From Thiotrichales bacterium (GTDB lineage: Bacteria; Pseudomonadota; Gammaproteobacteria; PS1; Pseudothioglobaceae): a stretch of DNA of 15,358 nt. Positions within the stretch are counted from its first letter, which is position 1. Each line of letters opens with the position of its first letter. The position numbers and the translations under genes were made by a program. The notes beneath the pieces were generated by a model. That model saw nothing but the letters and a program-made list of their open reading frames with translations. It did no database searches and was not told where the DNA came from. Location: NCBI GenBank assembly GCA_002711905.1, contig PASI01000002.1, forward strand, positions 75,933-91,290. The letters run 5' to 3'. This document shows, in pieces, positions 1-8,300 of the stretch.

Positions 1-575
1 CAAGTAATTTAAGTTCAATTCTTCAGCCTCATCTAATTACATTTTTTTCGATTGTCCTTGTTTATTTCATTAATGGCCCCTCATATCCTTTTATTGGAAA
101 CCTGATTTGGCTTCCTTTGGGGGTAATGTTATTATGCTTCTTATTGTTTGATTTTAAAGTTGTACTGGCTGTATTTTTGGCAACAGTTTTTTCAGATTAT
201 TGGTTTCATGCTCAACCTGTTTTCTCACAGGTTGCTCTGCTTCAGAATGTTGCGAGTTTGACTAGTCCAATTCTTGCAATCTCTAGCATGAGATTTTTTA
301 AACTATCAAATTTCTTTGATGGCGATAAAGTAGTTTTTCAGCACTTACTTTTCTTAGCCATTCTAACTGCTTTATTTAATACGCTTATAGCTTTCTTCAC
401 AAATTCATATATTTCATCAAAGTTTGAGCATATAGAGAGAATTAATGCTACAGCCTTTATTAAAAATTATTTAATTGGTGATCTTCTAGGATGTCTGATT
501 GTGTTATTTTTTGCAGCCCTAGTAATCGTTCCAGCTATTAGGTATTTAGCTCCTAAAAGTCCGCCTTTGGGTTAG
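1..575 (+). CDS. MASE1-like multi-pass membrane protein, 5' end outside the window
   Basis: The reading frame is open from base 3 to the TAG at 573-575 (190 visible codons). It has no ATG, GTG or TTG before a TTG at 117, so the gene very probably begins left of the window and 117 is not its start. The product is strongly hydrophobic, with about five or six candidate membrane segments. Two short stretches resemble MASE1 sensor domains: a W-x-P-x-G motif followed by a hydrophobic helix (IWLPLG, around bases 105-122) and a late G-D-x-x-G helix (IGDLLGCLIV, around bases 474-503). MASE1 domains usually sit in front of GGDEF, EAL or histidine-kinase modules. Here the protein stops after the last helix and a short tail (PKSPPLG), so no output domain follows. 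The family assignment rests on pattern resemblance only. It converges on mfd with a 46-base gap. Confidence 0.6.
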   Translation, partial: SNLSSILQPHLITFFSIVLVYFINGPSYPFIGNLIWLPLGVMLLCFLLFDFKVVLAVFLATVFSDYWFHAQPVFSQVALLQNVASLTSPILAISSMRFFKLSNFFDGDKVVFQHLLFLAILTALFNTLIAFFTNSYISSKFEHIERINATAFIKNYLIGDLLGCLIVLFFAALVIVPAIRYLAPKSPPLG

Positions 576-621
576 CTTGTTAAGTTACATTTAAACCAAT
601 AGCTTAATTTATTTAAACACT

Positions 622-3600
622 TTAGACTAAGGTGCTAAGAAGTTTACTTATCTTAGAAATTCTTGAGAGGTCGGGCTCCATTGATTCATTAATAACTAGA
701 GTATTTTGATTTTTTAATCGAAATTGTTGAGGATTTGTTTGTATGAGATTAATAATTTTGGATGTATCGATATTATTCTTTTCCTTTAAAGTAATTTCAG
801 CTTTCTCATCATAAATATTAATTTTTAGAATGCCTATATCATTTGAGTAGTTTTTTAGTGACGTGGATTCGAATAAATTACTTGTCGAGTCTGGAAGAGC
901 TCCAAAACGGTCAATCATCTCAATCTTAAGTTCTTTCAATTCCTCCTCATTGTCCGCACTAGCAATTCTTTTATAGATGATTAATCGTTCATGAACATCT
1001 TGAAGGTAGGTGTCTGGAATAATACATGCAATTCCAGGACTAATCTCAACCTCTTCAGTAAGTGCCTCTCTAATGTCTAGTTTGGTATTATTTTTAATGG
1101 CATGAATTGTGCGTTTTAATAAGTCATGATAGAGGTTAAAGCCAATTTCTGAAATTTTTCCACTTTGATTTTCTCCCAACAAATCACCAGCACCCCTTAT
1201 TTCTAGATCATGATTAGCTAACATAAAGCCAGCACCAAGTTCCTCTAGTGAGGCAATGGCATCAAGTCGCTTTTTGGCATTTTGAGTAATAGATTGATGA
1301 GATTTTATGACAAGATATGCATATGCTTTGTGATGCGAGCGTCCAACTCGGCCTCGTAATTGATGAAGCTGAGCAAGACCAAAATTTTGTGCATTATTAA
1401 TGATAATGGTGTTGGCACTTGGGATGTCAATCCCCGTTTCAATAATTGTTGTACATACTAGTACTTGGAACCGTTGATGATAAAAATCAGTCATTATTTG
1501 TTCAAGTTCCTTGCTTGGCATTTGACCATGAGCGACTCGAATCTTTAAATTTGGCATAAGTGTTTTAAATGACTCTGCCATGTTATCGATGGTATCGATT
1601 TCATTGTGAACAACAAAAATTTGACCCCCTCTATGAAGCTCTCTAGAGCATGCTTCAATAATTGTGTTGTCATCCCATAGATCTACAAAAGTCTGTATCG
1701 CAGTTCTTTTTGCAGGGGGAGACGCAATAATCGAAAGCTCTCTTAAAGAGCCAAGGGCCATATTAAGAGAGCGAGGAATAGGGGTTGCAGTCATGGTTAA
1801 TATATCACTTTGACCACGAATTTTTTTTAATGATTCTTTTTGTTTCACCCCGAATCGATGCTCTTCATCAATAATAATTAGCCCTAATTTTTGATATTTA
1901 ATGTCACCCTGGATAAGTTTGTGCGTACCTATGACAATATCAATTTTTCCTTCTTTGAGTTCCATCTTGATTTGTTTTTGTTCCTTCATATCCTGGAATC
2001 TAGATAGAGATTTAATAACAATAGGGAATTTAGAAAATCGATCATTAAAGGTTTGGTAATGCTGATTAGCCAATAAGGTTGTAGGAACAAGAATAGCAAC
2101 TTGCTTTCCGGATTCAACTGCTAGAAAAGCTGCCCTCATTGCAATTTCAGTTTTACCAAACCCTACATCACCACATACTAAGCGGTCCATCGGTCTATCA
2201 GACTGCATATCTAAGAGAACATCATTCATCGTTTTAAGTTGGTCAGGTGTTTCTTCAAATTTAAAACTTGAGACAAAAGAACTATAGGAATCATTGGGAG
2301 CAGGATAGGAGAATCCTTTTTGAGATTGTCTCTTTGCATAGATTTCTAATAGCTCAGCAGCAACATCATAGAGCGCTTCAGCTGCTTTTCTTTTTGCTTT
2401 AGTCCATTGCTGACTTCCTAGTTTATGAAGAGGCGCATGATCAGAGCTCGCACCAGAATATCTTGAGATCAAATTAAGGCTAGTAATGGGAACCATCAGC
2501 TTTGAGCCATTTGCATATTCAAGTGAGAGAAAGTCTTGCTGATTTTCATCAAAGCTTCGACTTTCAAGTCCAAGGTAACGACCAATTCCATAATGCTCAT
2601 GAACAACCGGGTCCCCAAGCTGGATTTCAACTAAACTTTTGATTGCTTCATCGAAATCTTTATGTTTTGCTCGTCTCCTCCGTTGCTGTTTAATAGCATC
2701 CTTGCCGAATAAGTTATTTTCAGAAATGATTGCTATTTTTTCAAATACAACCCCCTCGTTTAGTCTTGCACTGGTAATACAGAGCTTTGAGTTTTGATTA
2801 ATAAAGTCAATCCAATCAGAGCACTGAGTAGGTTTAAGGTCATAGGAGGATAACAAATCTACTAAAACGCTTTGCCTTCCATCCGATTCACATACAATTA
2901 AAATCCTTCCCCTGAAGCTTTCAATGAATTTGATTAATTTGTTAAGTGGTTTCTTTGCCTGAGCTTCAATTTTGAGAGGCGGTAGTATTGAGGATGAAAA
3001 ATTCAGACCTGTATTTTGCTGTATTTTTGAAGTCTGAATTTGTATCTGTTTTTTGTCATTAAGAGCACTAAAAAAATCGCTACTATCTAAGAACACTTTA
3101 TTGATTGGAAGGGGGAGTCTTTCCAATGAGTTTTGACAATATTCAAACCGCTCCAATAATTCATTGCTTTGAGTTTCCAACAATTCACCCAGTCCTTTTT
3201 GGTAGACAATTGAAGAGATATTGGGGATGTAATCAAACAAAGTATCGGTTCTATCAAAGAATAATGGCAAGTAGAATTCAATTCCACCAGGGTATCGACC
3301 TTCACTGACTTCTGTATATATAAAGCCATCAGTACTCCCAAATTCAGACAGATAGTTTTCCTTAAATATATTAATACTTTGATTGTCCGAAGCAAATTCT
3401 CTTGCGGGCAAAAGGTAAACTTCTTCAATAACGTCAATAGATCTTTGCGTGGATGGATCGAAGGAGCGTATAGAATCAATCTCATTATCAAAAAGATCAA
3501 TCCTGTATGGATTAGCAGCACCCATCGGATATAGGTCAATTAGCGCACCCTTTAAGGAAAACTCGCCAGGCTCCATTACAGTTGTTACCCTTCTATATCC

Positions 3601-4053
3601 AATCTTAATTAAGCTTTCGGTAAACGAATCAATCTCAAGACCCTGTCGAGTTTTTAAATTAAGGCTGTACTTATTAATGTAATCCTTTGGACATAATCTT
3701 TGTGAAAGCGTTTCAACTGTTGTAACAACAATTGCAGTCTCGATAGATGATAATTTTGATAGGGTGTGAATCCTGGAAGAAACAATATCAGGGTGCGGAG
3801 AGAAGTGATCAAAAGCTAAAACTTCCCAGCTAGAAAAATCTAAAATTTCTATAGATTTCTTAAAAAATAAAAGTGCTTTTTTAATTTCATCATGGTGCGC
3901 AATATCTCTCGCAATATAAAGAACGACACCTTTATTTGATTCTGCAAACTCTGTGAGCGCAAGCGCTTCTGAAGATCCAAATAAAGACCCCCAATAATTT
4001 TTTTTTAAGTCAGACGAAAACGACCCAGATTCTTGCGGATAGACAATACTCAT
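622..4053 (-). CDS. mfd: Transcription-repair coupling factor Mfd
   Basis: Full-length Mfd (1143 residues; the E. coli protein has 1148). It is a cytoplasmic ATP-driven DNA translocase that pushes stalled RNA polymerase off damaged templates and recruits UvrA. The N-terminal part (about 15-210) is the UvrB-like region. The RNA-polymerase-interacting domain begins near residue 475 (GDPVVHEHYGIGRYLG from G480). The translocase core carries Walker A GDVGFGKT (628-635), the DEEH box (729-732), TATPIPRSLNMA and motif VI QLRGRVGR (898-905). The C-terminal TRCF domain follows to the end. All the expected motor motifs are present, so I expect an active protein. It starts with ATG inside the stop of yceF (ATGA overlap at 4050-4053), which points to one transcript and translational coupling; no well-placed Shine-Dalgarno is visible. 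It ends opposite the MASE1-like gene, with no obvious hairpin terminator between them. Confidence 0.97.
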   Translation of the reverse strand: MSIVYPQESGSFSSDLKKNYWGSLFGSSEALALTEFAESNKGVVLYIARDIAHHDEIKKALLFFKKSIEILDFSSWEVLAFDHFSPHPDIVSSRIHTLSKLSSIETAIVVTTVETLSQRLCPKDYINKYSLNLKTRQGLEIDSFTESLIKIGYRRVTTVMEPGEFSLKGALIDLYPMGAANPYRIDLFDNEIDSIRSFDPSTQRSIDVIEEVYLLPAREFASDNQSINIFKENYLSEFGSTDGFIYTEVSEGRYPGGIEFYLPLFFDRTDTLFDYIPNISSIVYQKGLGELLETQSNELLERFEYCQNSLERLPLPINKVFLDSSDFFSALNDKKQIQIQTSKIQQNTGLNFSSSILPPLKIEAQAKKPLNKLIKFIESFRGRILIVCESDGRQSVLVDLLSSYDLKPTQCSDWIDFINQNSKLCITSARLNEGVVFEKIAIISENNLFGKDAIKQQRRRRAKHKDFDEAIKSLVEIQLGDPVVHEHYGIGRYLGLESRSFDENQQDFLSLEYANGSKLMVPITSLNLISRYSGASSDHAPLHKLGSQQWTKAKRKAAEALYDVAAELLEIYAKRQSQKGFSYPAPNDSYSSFVSSFKFEETPDQLKTMNDVLLDMQSDRPMDRLVCGDVGFGKTEIAMRAAFLAVESGKQVAILVPTTLLANQHYQTFNDRFSKFPIVIKSLSRFQDMKEQKQIKMELKEGKIDIVIGTHKLIQGDIKYQKLGLIIIDEEHRFGVKQKESLKKIRGQSDILTMTATPIPRSLNMALGSLRELSIIASPPAKRTAIQTFVDLWDDNTIIEACSRELHRGGQIFVVHNEIDTIDNMAESFKTLMPNLKIRVAHGQMPSKELEQIMTDFYHQRFQVLVCTTIIETGIDIPSANTIIINNAQNFGLAQLHQLRGRVGRSHHKAYAYLVIKSHQSITQNAKKRLDAIASLEELGAGFMLANHDLEIRGAGDLLGENQSGKISEIGFNLYHDLLKRTIHAIKNNTKLDIREALTEEVEISPGIACIIPDTYLQDVHERLIIYKRIASADNEEELKELKIEMIDRFGALPDSTSNLFESTSLKNYSNDIGILKINIYDEKAEITLKEKNNIDTSKIINLIQTNPQQFRLKNQNTLVINESMEPDLSRISKISKLLSTLV

Positions 4054-4640
4054 AGGACGTGAACATTTTCCTTGGCGAGCATATTTATTAATTGAATTGT
4101 TGGTAAACCAATAAGGCTATTAGGGTCATCACCCTCCATGCTGTTGAATAATGCAATACCAAGTCCTTCAGATTTAAAACTACCAGCACAGTGAAGGGTG
4201 TCCTCTCTAGATAAGTAATTTAAGATTTGATTATCTGAAAGCATTTTAAATTTAACTTTGTAATATTCAACATGAAGTTGTATTTTTTTAGTATCAGTAT
4301 TCATGAGAGCTAACCCCGTAAGAAAGTTCACACTTCTTCCAGAGCTTTTTTTTAGTTGCAAGAAGGCTTTTTCATGAGTACCTGGCTTTGTTAGAATTTC
4401 ATCTTCAACGTTTTCTCCAGACTCTAAAGTGGCAACTTGATCCGAAGCAATAATAAGCCCAGAGTGAGTTTTGGAAACTTCTACAGCTTTTTGTTTAGAC
4501 AGCCGGCTAACCAAATCAAATGGAGATTCACTGTCTTTTCTCATTTCATCAATCTCTGGAGCGACTACATCGAAAGGTAAACCTAGCTTATCTAGAATAG
4601 CTTTTCTGAATGGAGATGATGAGGCTAGAATGAGTGACAC
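4050..4640 (-). CDS. yceF: Maf-family nucleotide pyrophosphatase, YceF type
   Basis: Maf/Ham1-fold house-cleaning enzyme of 196 residues. The YceF branch hydrolyses modified nucleotides, 7-methyl-GTP in the E. coli protein, to the monophosphate. Visible hallmarks are the N-terminal LILASSSPFRKAIL (substrate binding), the acidic APEIDE, IIASDQVA with the catalytic-type Asp, and the near-invariant HCAGSFKSEG followed by EGDDPNSLIGLP. The LHCAGSFKSEG form is closer to YceF than to the other Maf branch (YhdE, dTTP/UTP). The start is GTG at 4640; no in-frame ATG fits the conserved N terminus, and no clear Shine-Dalgarno precedes it. It is the first gene of a yceF-mfd pair and is divergent from folA across 56 bases. 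The substrate is inferred from the family. Confidence 0.94.
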   Translation of the reverse strand: MSLILASSSPFRKAILDKLGLPFDVVAPEIDEMRKDSESPFDLVSRLSKQKAVEVSKTHSGLIIASDQVATLESGENVEDEILTKPGTHEKAFLQLKKSSGRSVNFLTGLALMNTDTKKIQLHVEYYKVKFKMLSDNQILNYLSREDTLHCAGSFKSEGLGIALFNSMEGDDPNSLIGLPTIQLINMLAKENVHVL

Positions 4641-4653
4641 TATGAGTTTAAAA

Positions 4654-4683
4654 ATTGTAAAATAATCTAATATTTTACTTCAA
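4654..4683 (-). promoter_or_regulatory. Candidate sigma-70 promoter of yceF-mfd
   Basis: On the minus strand, TTGAAG (bases 4678-4683) is followed after 18 bases by TACAAT (4654-4659). Both are good matches to the sigma-70 consensus. Transcription would begin roughly at 4646-4648, leaving only about 6-8 bases before the GTG of yceF. That fits the lack of a Shine-Dalgarno there and suggests a nearly leaderless message. It is called by eye; the region is AT-rich, so chance matches are easy. Confidence 0.4.
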
Positions 4684-4696
4684 TCAGGCTTAATTA

Positions 4697-5185
4697 ATGT
4701 GCTTATCAATAGTAGTGGCAATGGACAACAATGGGCTGATTGGTAAAGATAATCAACTGCCCTGGCACCTTCCTGCAGACTTAGCTTATTTTAAAAAAAT
4801 CACAACGGGTAAATCTATACTGATGGGTAGAAAGACCTATGATTCAATTGGAAGGCCATTGCCAAATCGAAGAAATATAGTCATTACTCGTAATACAAAA
4901 ATATTGATACCTGAATGTGAAGTAGTCTCTTCAATTGATGAGGCACTTTTATTAACTCAGAATGAAGAAGAGGTTATGGTGATTGGTGGAGCAAGCTTGT
5001 GTGAACAATTACTTCCTAAGGTGAATCGCCTATACATTACTAAGATCGATGCCGAGTTTGAAGGTGATATATATTTTCCAAAATATGATGCTCCAAGATG
5101 GCGTCAAATTAGTTCTGAGTCACATCCAAAGGATATTTCAAATATCTACCCGTATCAGTTTATTGTTTTAGAGAGAATTTCTTGA
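4697..5185 (+). CDS. folA: Dihydrofolate reductase
   Basis: Reduces dihydrofolate to tetrahydrofolate with NADPH in the cytoplasm, supplying one-carbon carriers for thymidylate, purine and methionine synthesis; it is the trimethoprim target. At 162 residues it matches the family (E. coli 159). Visible elements are the N-terminal strand with the Met20-loop equivalent (GLIGKDNQLPWHLP), the catalytic acid D28 in PADLAYFK (equivalent to E. coli D27), the cofactor-binding MGRKTYDSIGRPLPNR, and the late glycine pair in VMVIGGASL. Nothing in these motifs departs from a normal chromosomal enzyme. The start is ATG with a short CAGG (4685-4688) eight bases upstream. It is divergent from yceF. Its TGA overlaps the TTG start of the small lipoprotein gene, so the two are probably co-transcribed. 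I see no convincing promoter in the 56-base gap on this strand. Confidence 0.96.
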   Translation: MCLSIVVAMDNNGLIGKDNQLPWHLPADLAYFKKITTGKSILMGRKTYDSIGRPLPNRRNIVITRNTKILIPECEVVSSIDEALLLTQNEEEVMVIGGASLCEQLLPKVNRLYITKIDAEFEGDIYFPKYDAPRWRQISSESHPKDISNIYPYQFIVLERIS

Positions 5186-5364
5186 AAAAGATAATTATTT
5201 TAAGTTTAGGCATCCTATTTTTATCGGGATGTGTTTTTACCAAAGTGGTGACTGTTCCTATGAGAGTTACAGGGGCAGTTATTTCAGTAATACCAGTTAT
5301 TGGTGATGGGGTCGATAGTGTTTTAGGTGCTAGCGCCGATGTAATCGACGCGATACCTATTTAA
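5182..5364 (+). CDS. Small predicted lipoprotein, 60 residues
   Basis: The N terminus is a textbook lipoprotein signal: two lysines, a short hydrophobic core and the lipobox LSGC with the acceptor cysteine at residue 17. The residue after the cysteine is Val, not Asp, so export to the outer membrane is the default expectation. The mature part is only 44 residues, rich in Val, Ile, Gly and Ala, with VVTVPMRV near its start and an acidic, repetitive tail (VIGDGVDS, SADVIDAIPI). The start is TTG within the folA stop (TTGA), preceded at 6 bases by a purine-rich GAGAG (5171-5175), so translation is probably coupled to folA. The stop shares bases with the stop of gltB on the other strand. Function is unknown. 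Despite its size, the lipobox and ribosome site make it a credible gene. Confidence 0.82.
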   Translation: MKKIIILSLGILFLSGCVFTKVVTVPMRVTGAVISVIPVIGDGVDSVLGASADVIDAIPI

Positions 5365-8300
5365 ATTGCCTTTAAGTGTTGTTTGTCTTGGGCGGCAAGA
5401 ACCTCTTTTAAAGCTTTTGGCATGACCTTGACAAAATGAACTATTTCTTTATCCCAGTTATTCAGTATCTGGTCAGCGATTTTTGAGCCTGTATAGCGGT
5501 AATGCTTCTTTGTTAGTTCAAATAGCTCTGAGACAGATTCTTTATCCATTGGGTCAAAATCAATCATTGAAGCATTGGCTCTCCCTTCAAGTGTGTTCTT
5601 AGGGTTATAAACATAAGCCATACCTCCACTCATGCCTGCTCCAAAGTTTCGACCAACTTCTCCTAGAATGACCGCTCTTCCTCCAGTCATATATTCACAG
5701 CCATGATCACCAATACCCTCAACAACAGCAACTAAGCCGGAGTTTCGAACGCAGAAGCGCTCAGCAACTTGACCAGAGAGATATAATTCACCAGCCGTTG
5801 CACCATAGCCACAAACATTGCCTGCAATAATTTCGTTCTGAGATGAATATGTTGAATCTTTAGGAGGATAAACAATGACCCGACCACCAGAAAGTCCTTT
5901 TCCAACATAGTCGTTTGCATCACCCTCTACAGAGAGTGTAATTCCATTTGCTAGAAAGGCTCCAAATGACTGGCCAGCTGACCCTTTAAAGTTAATATGA
6001 ATTGCATCATCTTTAAGGTTATTACCATTCCTATATTTGACAGCATAGGAAGATAGCATTGCACCAACAGCCCTATCAACATTAGAAACGACAGAGTCAA
6101 ATTTAACAGGAATATCTTTCTCGATTGCAGCTTTTGATTTTTCAATTAAATCAAGATCAAGCTGTTCTTCAAGCTGATGATCCTGTTTTATACTTTGATA
6201 GGTACCAGCATCTCTATATAGGTTTTCAGCCGGAGTTAATATTGCACTTAAATCAATTGAGTCTTGCTTCCAGTGATTGATGGCTTTATTCATCTCAAGC
6301 ATATCCACTCTTCCAACCATGTCAGTTAGTTTAGAAAACCCAAGTTCTGCCATGATTGTTCTTAACTCTTCTGCAACCATAAACAAGTAATTGACAACAT
6401 GCTCTGGTTTGCCAGTGAATTTTTTACGCAACACTTTATCTTGTGTCGCAATACCAACCGGGCAGGTATTTAAATGACATTTACGCATCATAATGCAGCC
6501 AAGAGTTATTAATGGAGCAGTGGAAAAGCCAAACTCTTCTGCACCTAATAGGGCAGCAATTGCAACATCTCTTCCAGTTTTGAGTTGACCATCAGTCTGA
6601 ATAACTACCCTCGAGCGAAGATCATTCATCACTAGAGTTTGATGCGTTTCGGCTACTCCCAATTCCCAAGGAAGACCCGCATGCTTAATTGATGTTAAAG
6701 GAGAGGCACCTGTTCCTCCGTCATGACCGGCAATAACTATATGGTCAGATTTTGCTTTAGTTACTCCAGCCGCAACTGTACCTACACCAACCTCAGAAAC
6801 TAGTTTGACACTTATACGTGCATCTGGATTTGAGCGTTTAAGATCAAAGATGAGTTGGGAGAGGTCTTCAATAGAGTAAATATCGTGATGGGGTGGAGGG
6901 CTGATTAGGCCAACACCTGCAGTTGAGCATCGAATTTTTGCAATACCTTCATCAACCTTCCCGCCAGGAAGCTCTCCGCCTTCTCCAGGCTTAGCACCTT
7001 GAGAGACTTTGATTTGAAGTTCATCAGCATTATTTAAATAATCAATAGTGACTCCGAATCGACCAGAGGCAACTTGCTTGATAGCACTGCGACGAGAATC
7101 ACCATTTTCATCTGGAATCCATCGTTTTGCATCTTCACCTCCTTCACCAGTATTGGACTTTCCTCCAATACGATTCATGGCTATTGCAAGTGATTCATGT
7201 GATTCAGCTGAGATTGAACCAAAGCTCATTGCACCTGTAACAAATCGCTTAACAATTTCTTTAGCTGCCTCGACTTGACTAATATCGATTGAACTGCCTT
7301 CTTTGAAAGACATGAGGCCACGAAGTGTGCAATTTCTTGTACCCTCTTCATCAGATTTTTTAGAAAATTCCCAATACGCATTTTGATCGTTCCCACGAGC
7401 AGCCTGTTGCAAGGTGGTAATAGTTTGTGGCTCCCACATGTGTTTTTCACCGCCACTTCTCCAGTGATAGTGTCCAAGATTATCTAGTGACTTTGTAATA
7501 AAGGCTTTTTTATGCTGCGCTTCAGATTCTGTTTGGATCACATCAAATCCTACGCCGCTAATTCGACTTGCAGTCTCAAAAAAGCATTTATGCATGATTT
7601 CATTTGACAAGCCTACTGCTTCAAAAATTTGAGCTCCTTTGTAGGAGGCAAGGGTTGAAATGCCCATTTTTGCCATCACTTTCAGCATACCCTTGGCGAT
7701 TGCTTTTCGATATGAGACAACCACAGCATTATCATCCTCAAGGCTGATTAGTTTATCTCTTCTTGCTTGCCATAATGCTTCAAAAGCGAGGTATGGGTTA
7801 ACAGCATCAGCGCCAAATCCAGTCAAAAGGCAAAAGTGATGAACCTCTCTAGCTTCACCCGTTTCAACTATGATACCGACTTGTGTACGCTTATGATTCG
7901 CAACTAGATGACGATGAACTGCAGACGATGCTAGAAGTGTGCTGATGGCATTTCGATTAGAGCTTATTTTTCTGTCTGAAAGGATGACAAGGCTATGACC
8001 ATCATCAATAGCTTGAGTGCTTTGTTCGCAGATAGAGTCGAGCATATCACTCAGATTATGGTTACCATTGATATCATAAGTAATATCTATCGTTTTACTT
8101 GTCCAGCCTCTATGATCGCACTGTTTGAGAGCTGACATTTCTTCATTCGTTAAGATAGGGTGCTCAATTACGAGTCGATGGGCATTCTCTTCTTTATTCC
8201 TTAGTAGGTTACCTTCAGGCCCAATTGAGCAGCTTAAAGACATAACTACTTCCTCTCTTATTGAGTCAATGGCAGGATTTGTAACCTGTGCAAATAGTTG

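Noticed and set aside
117..575. TTG at 117 as the true start of the left-edge membrane protein
   Set aside because: The frame continues open to base 3, and the upstream part encodes another hydrophobic segment and the first half of the W-x-P-x-G motif, so the start lies outside the window.
3087..3682. Several open frames of 67-150 codons on both strands within the 5' part of mfd
   Set aside because: They lie wholly inside mfd, which shows continuous family-level similarity; their products have no recognisable motif and no ribosome site of note.
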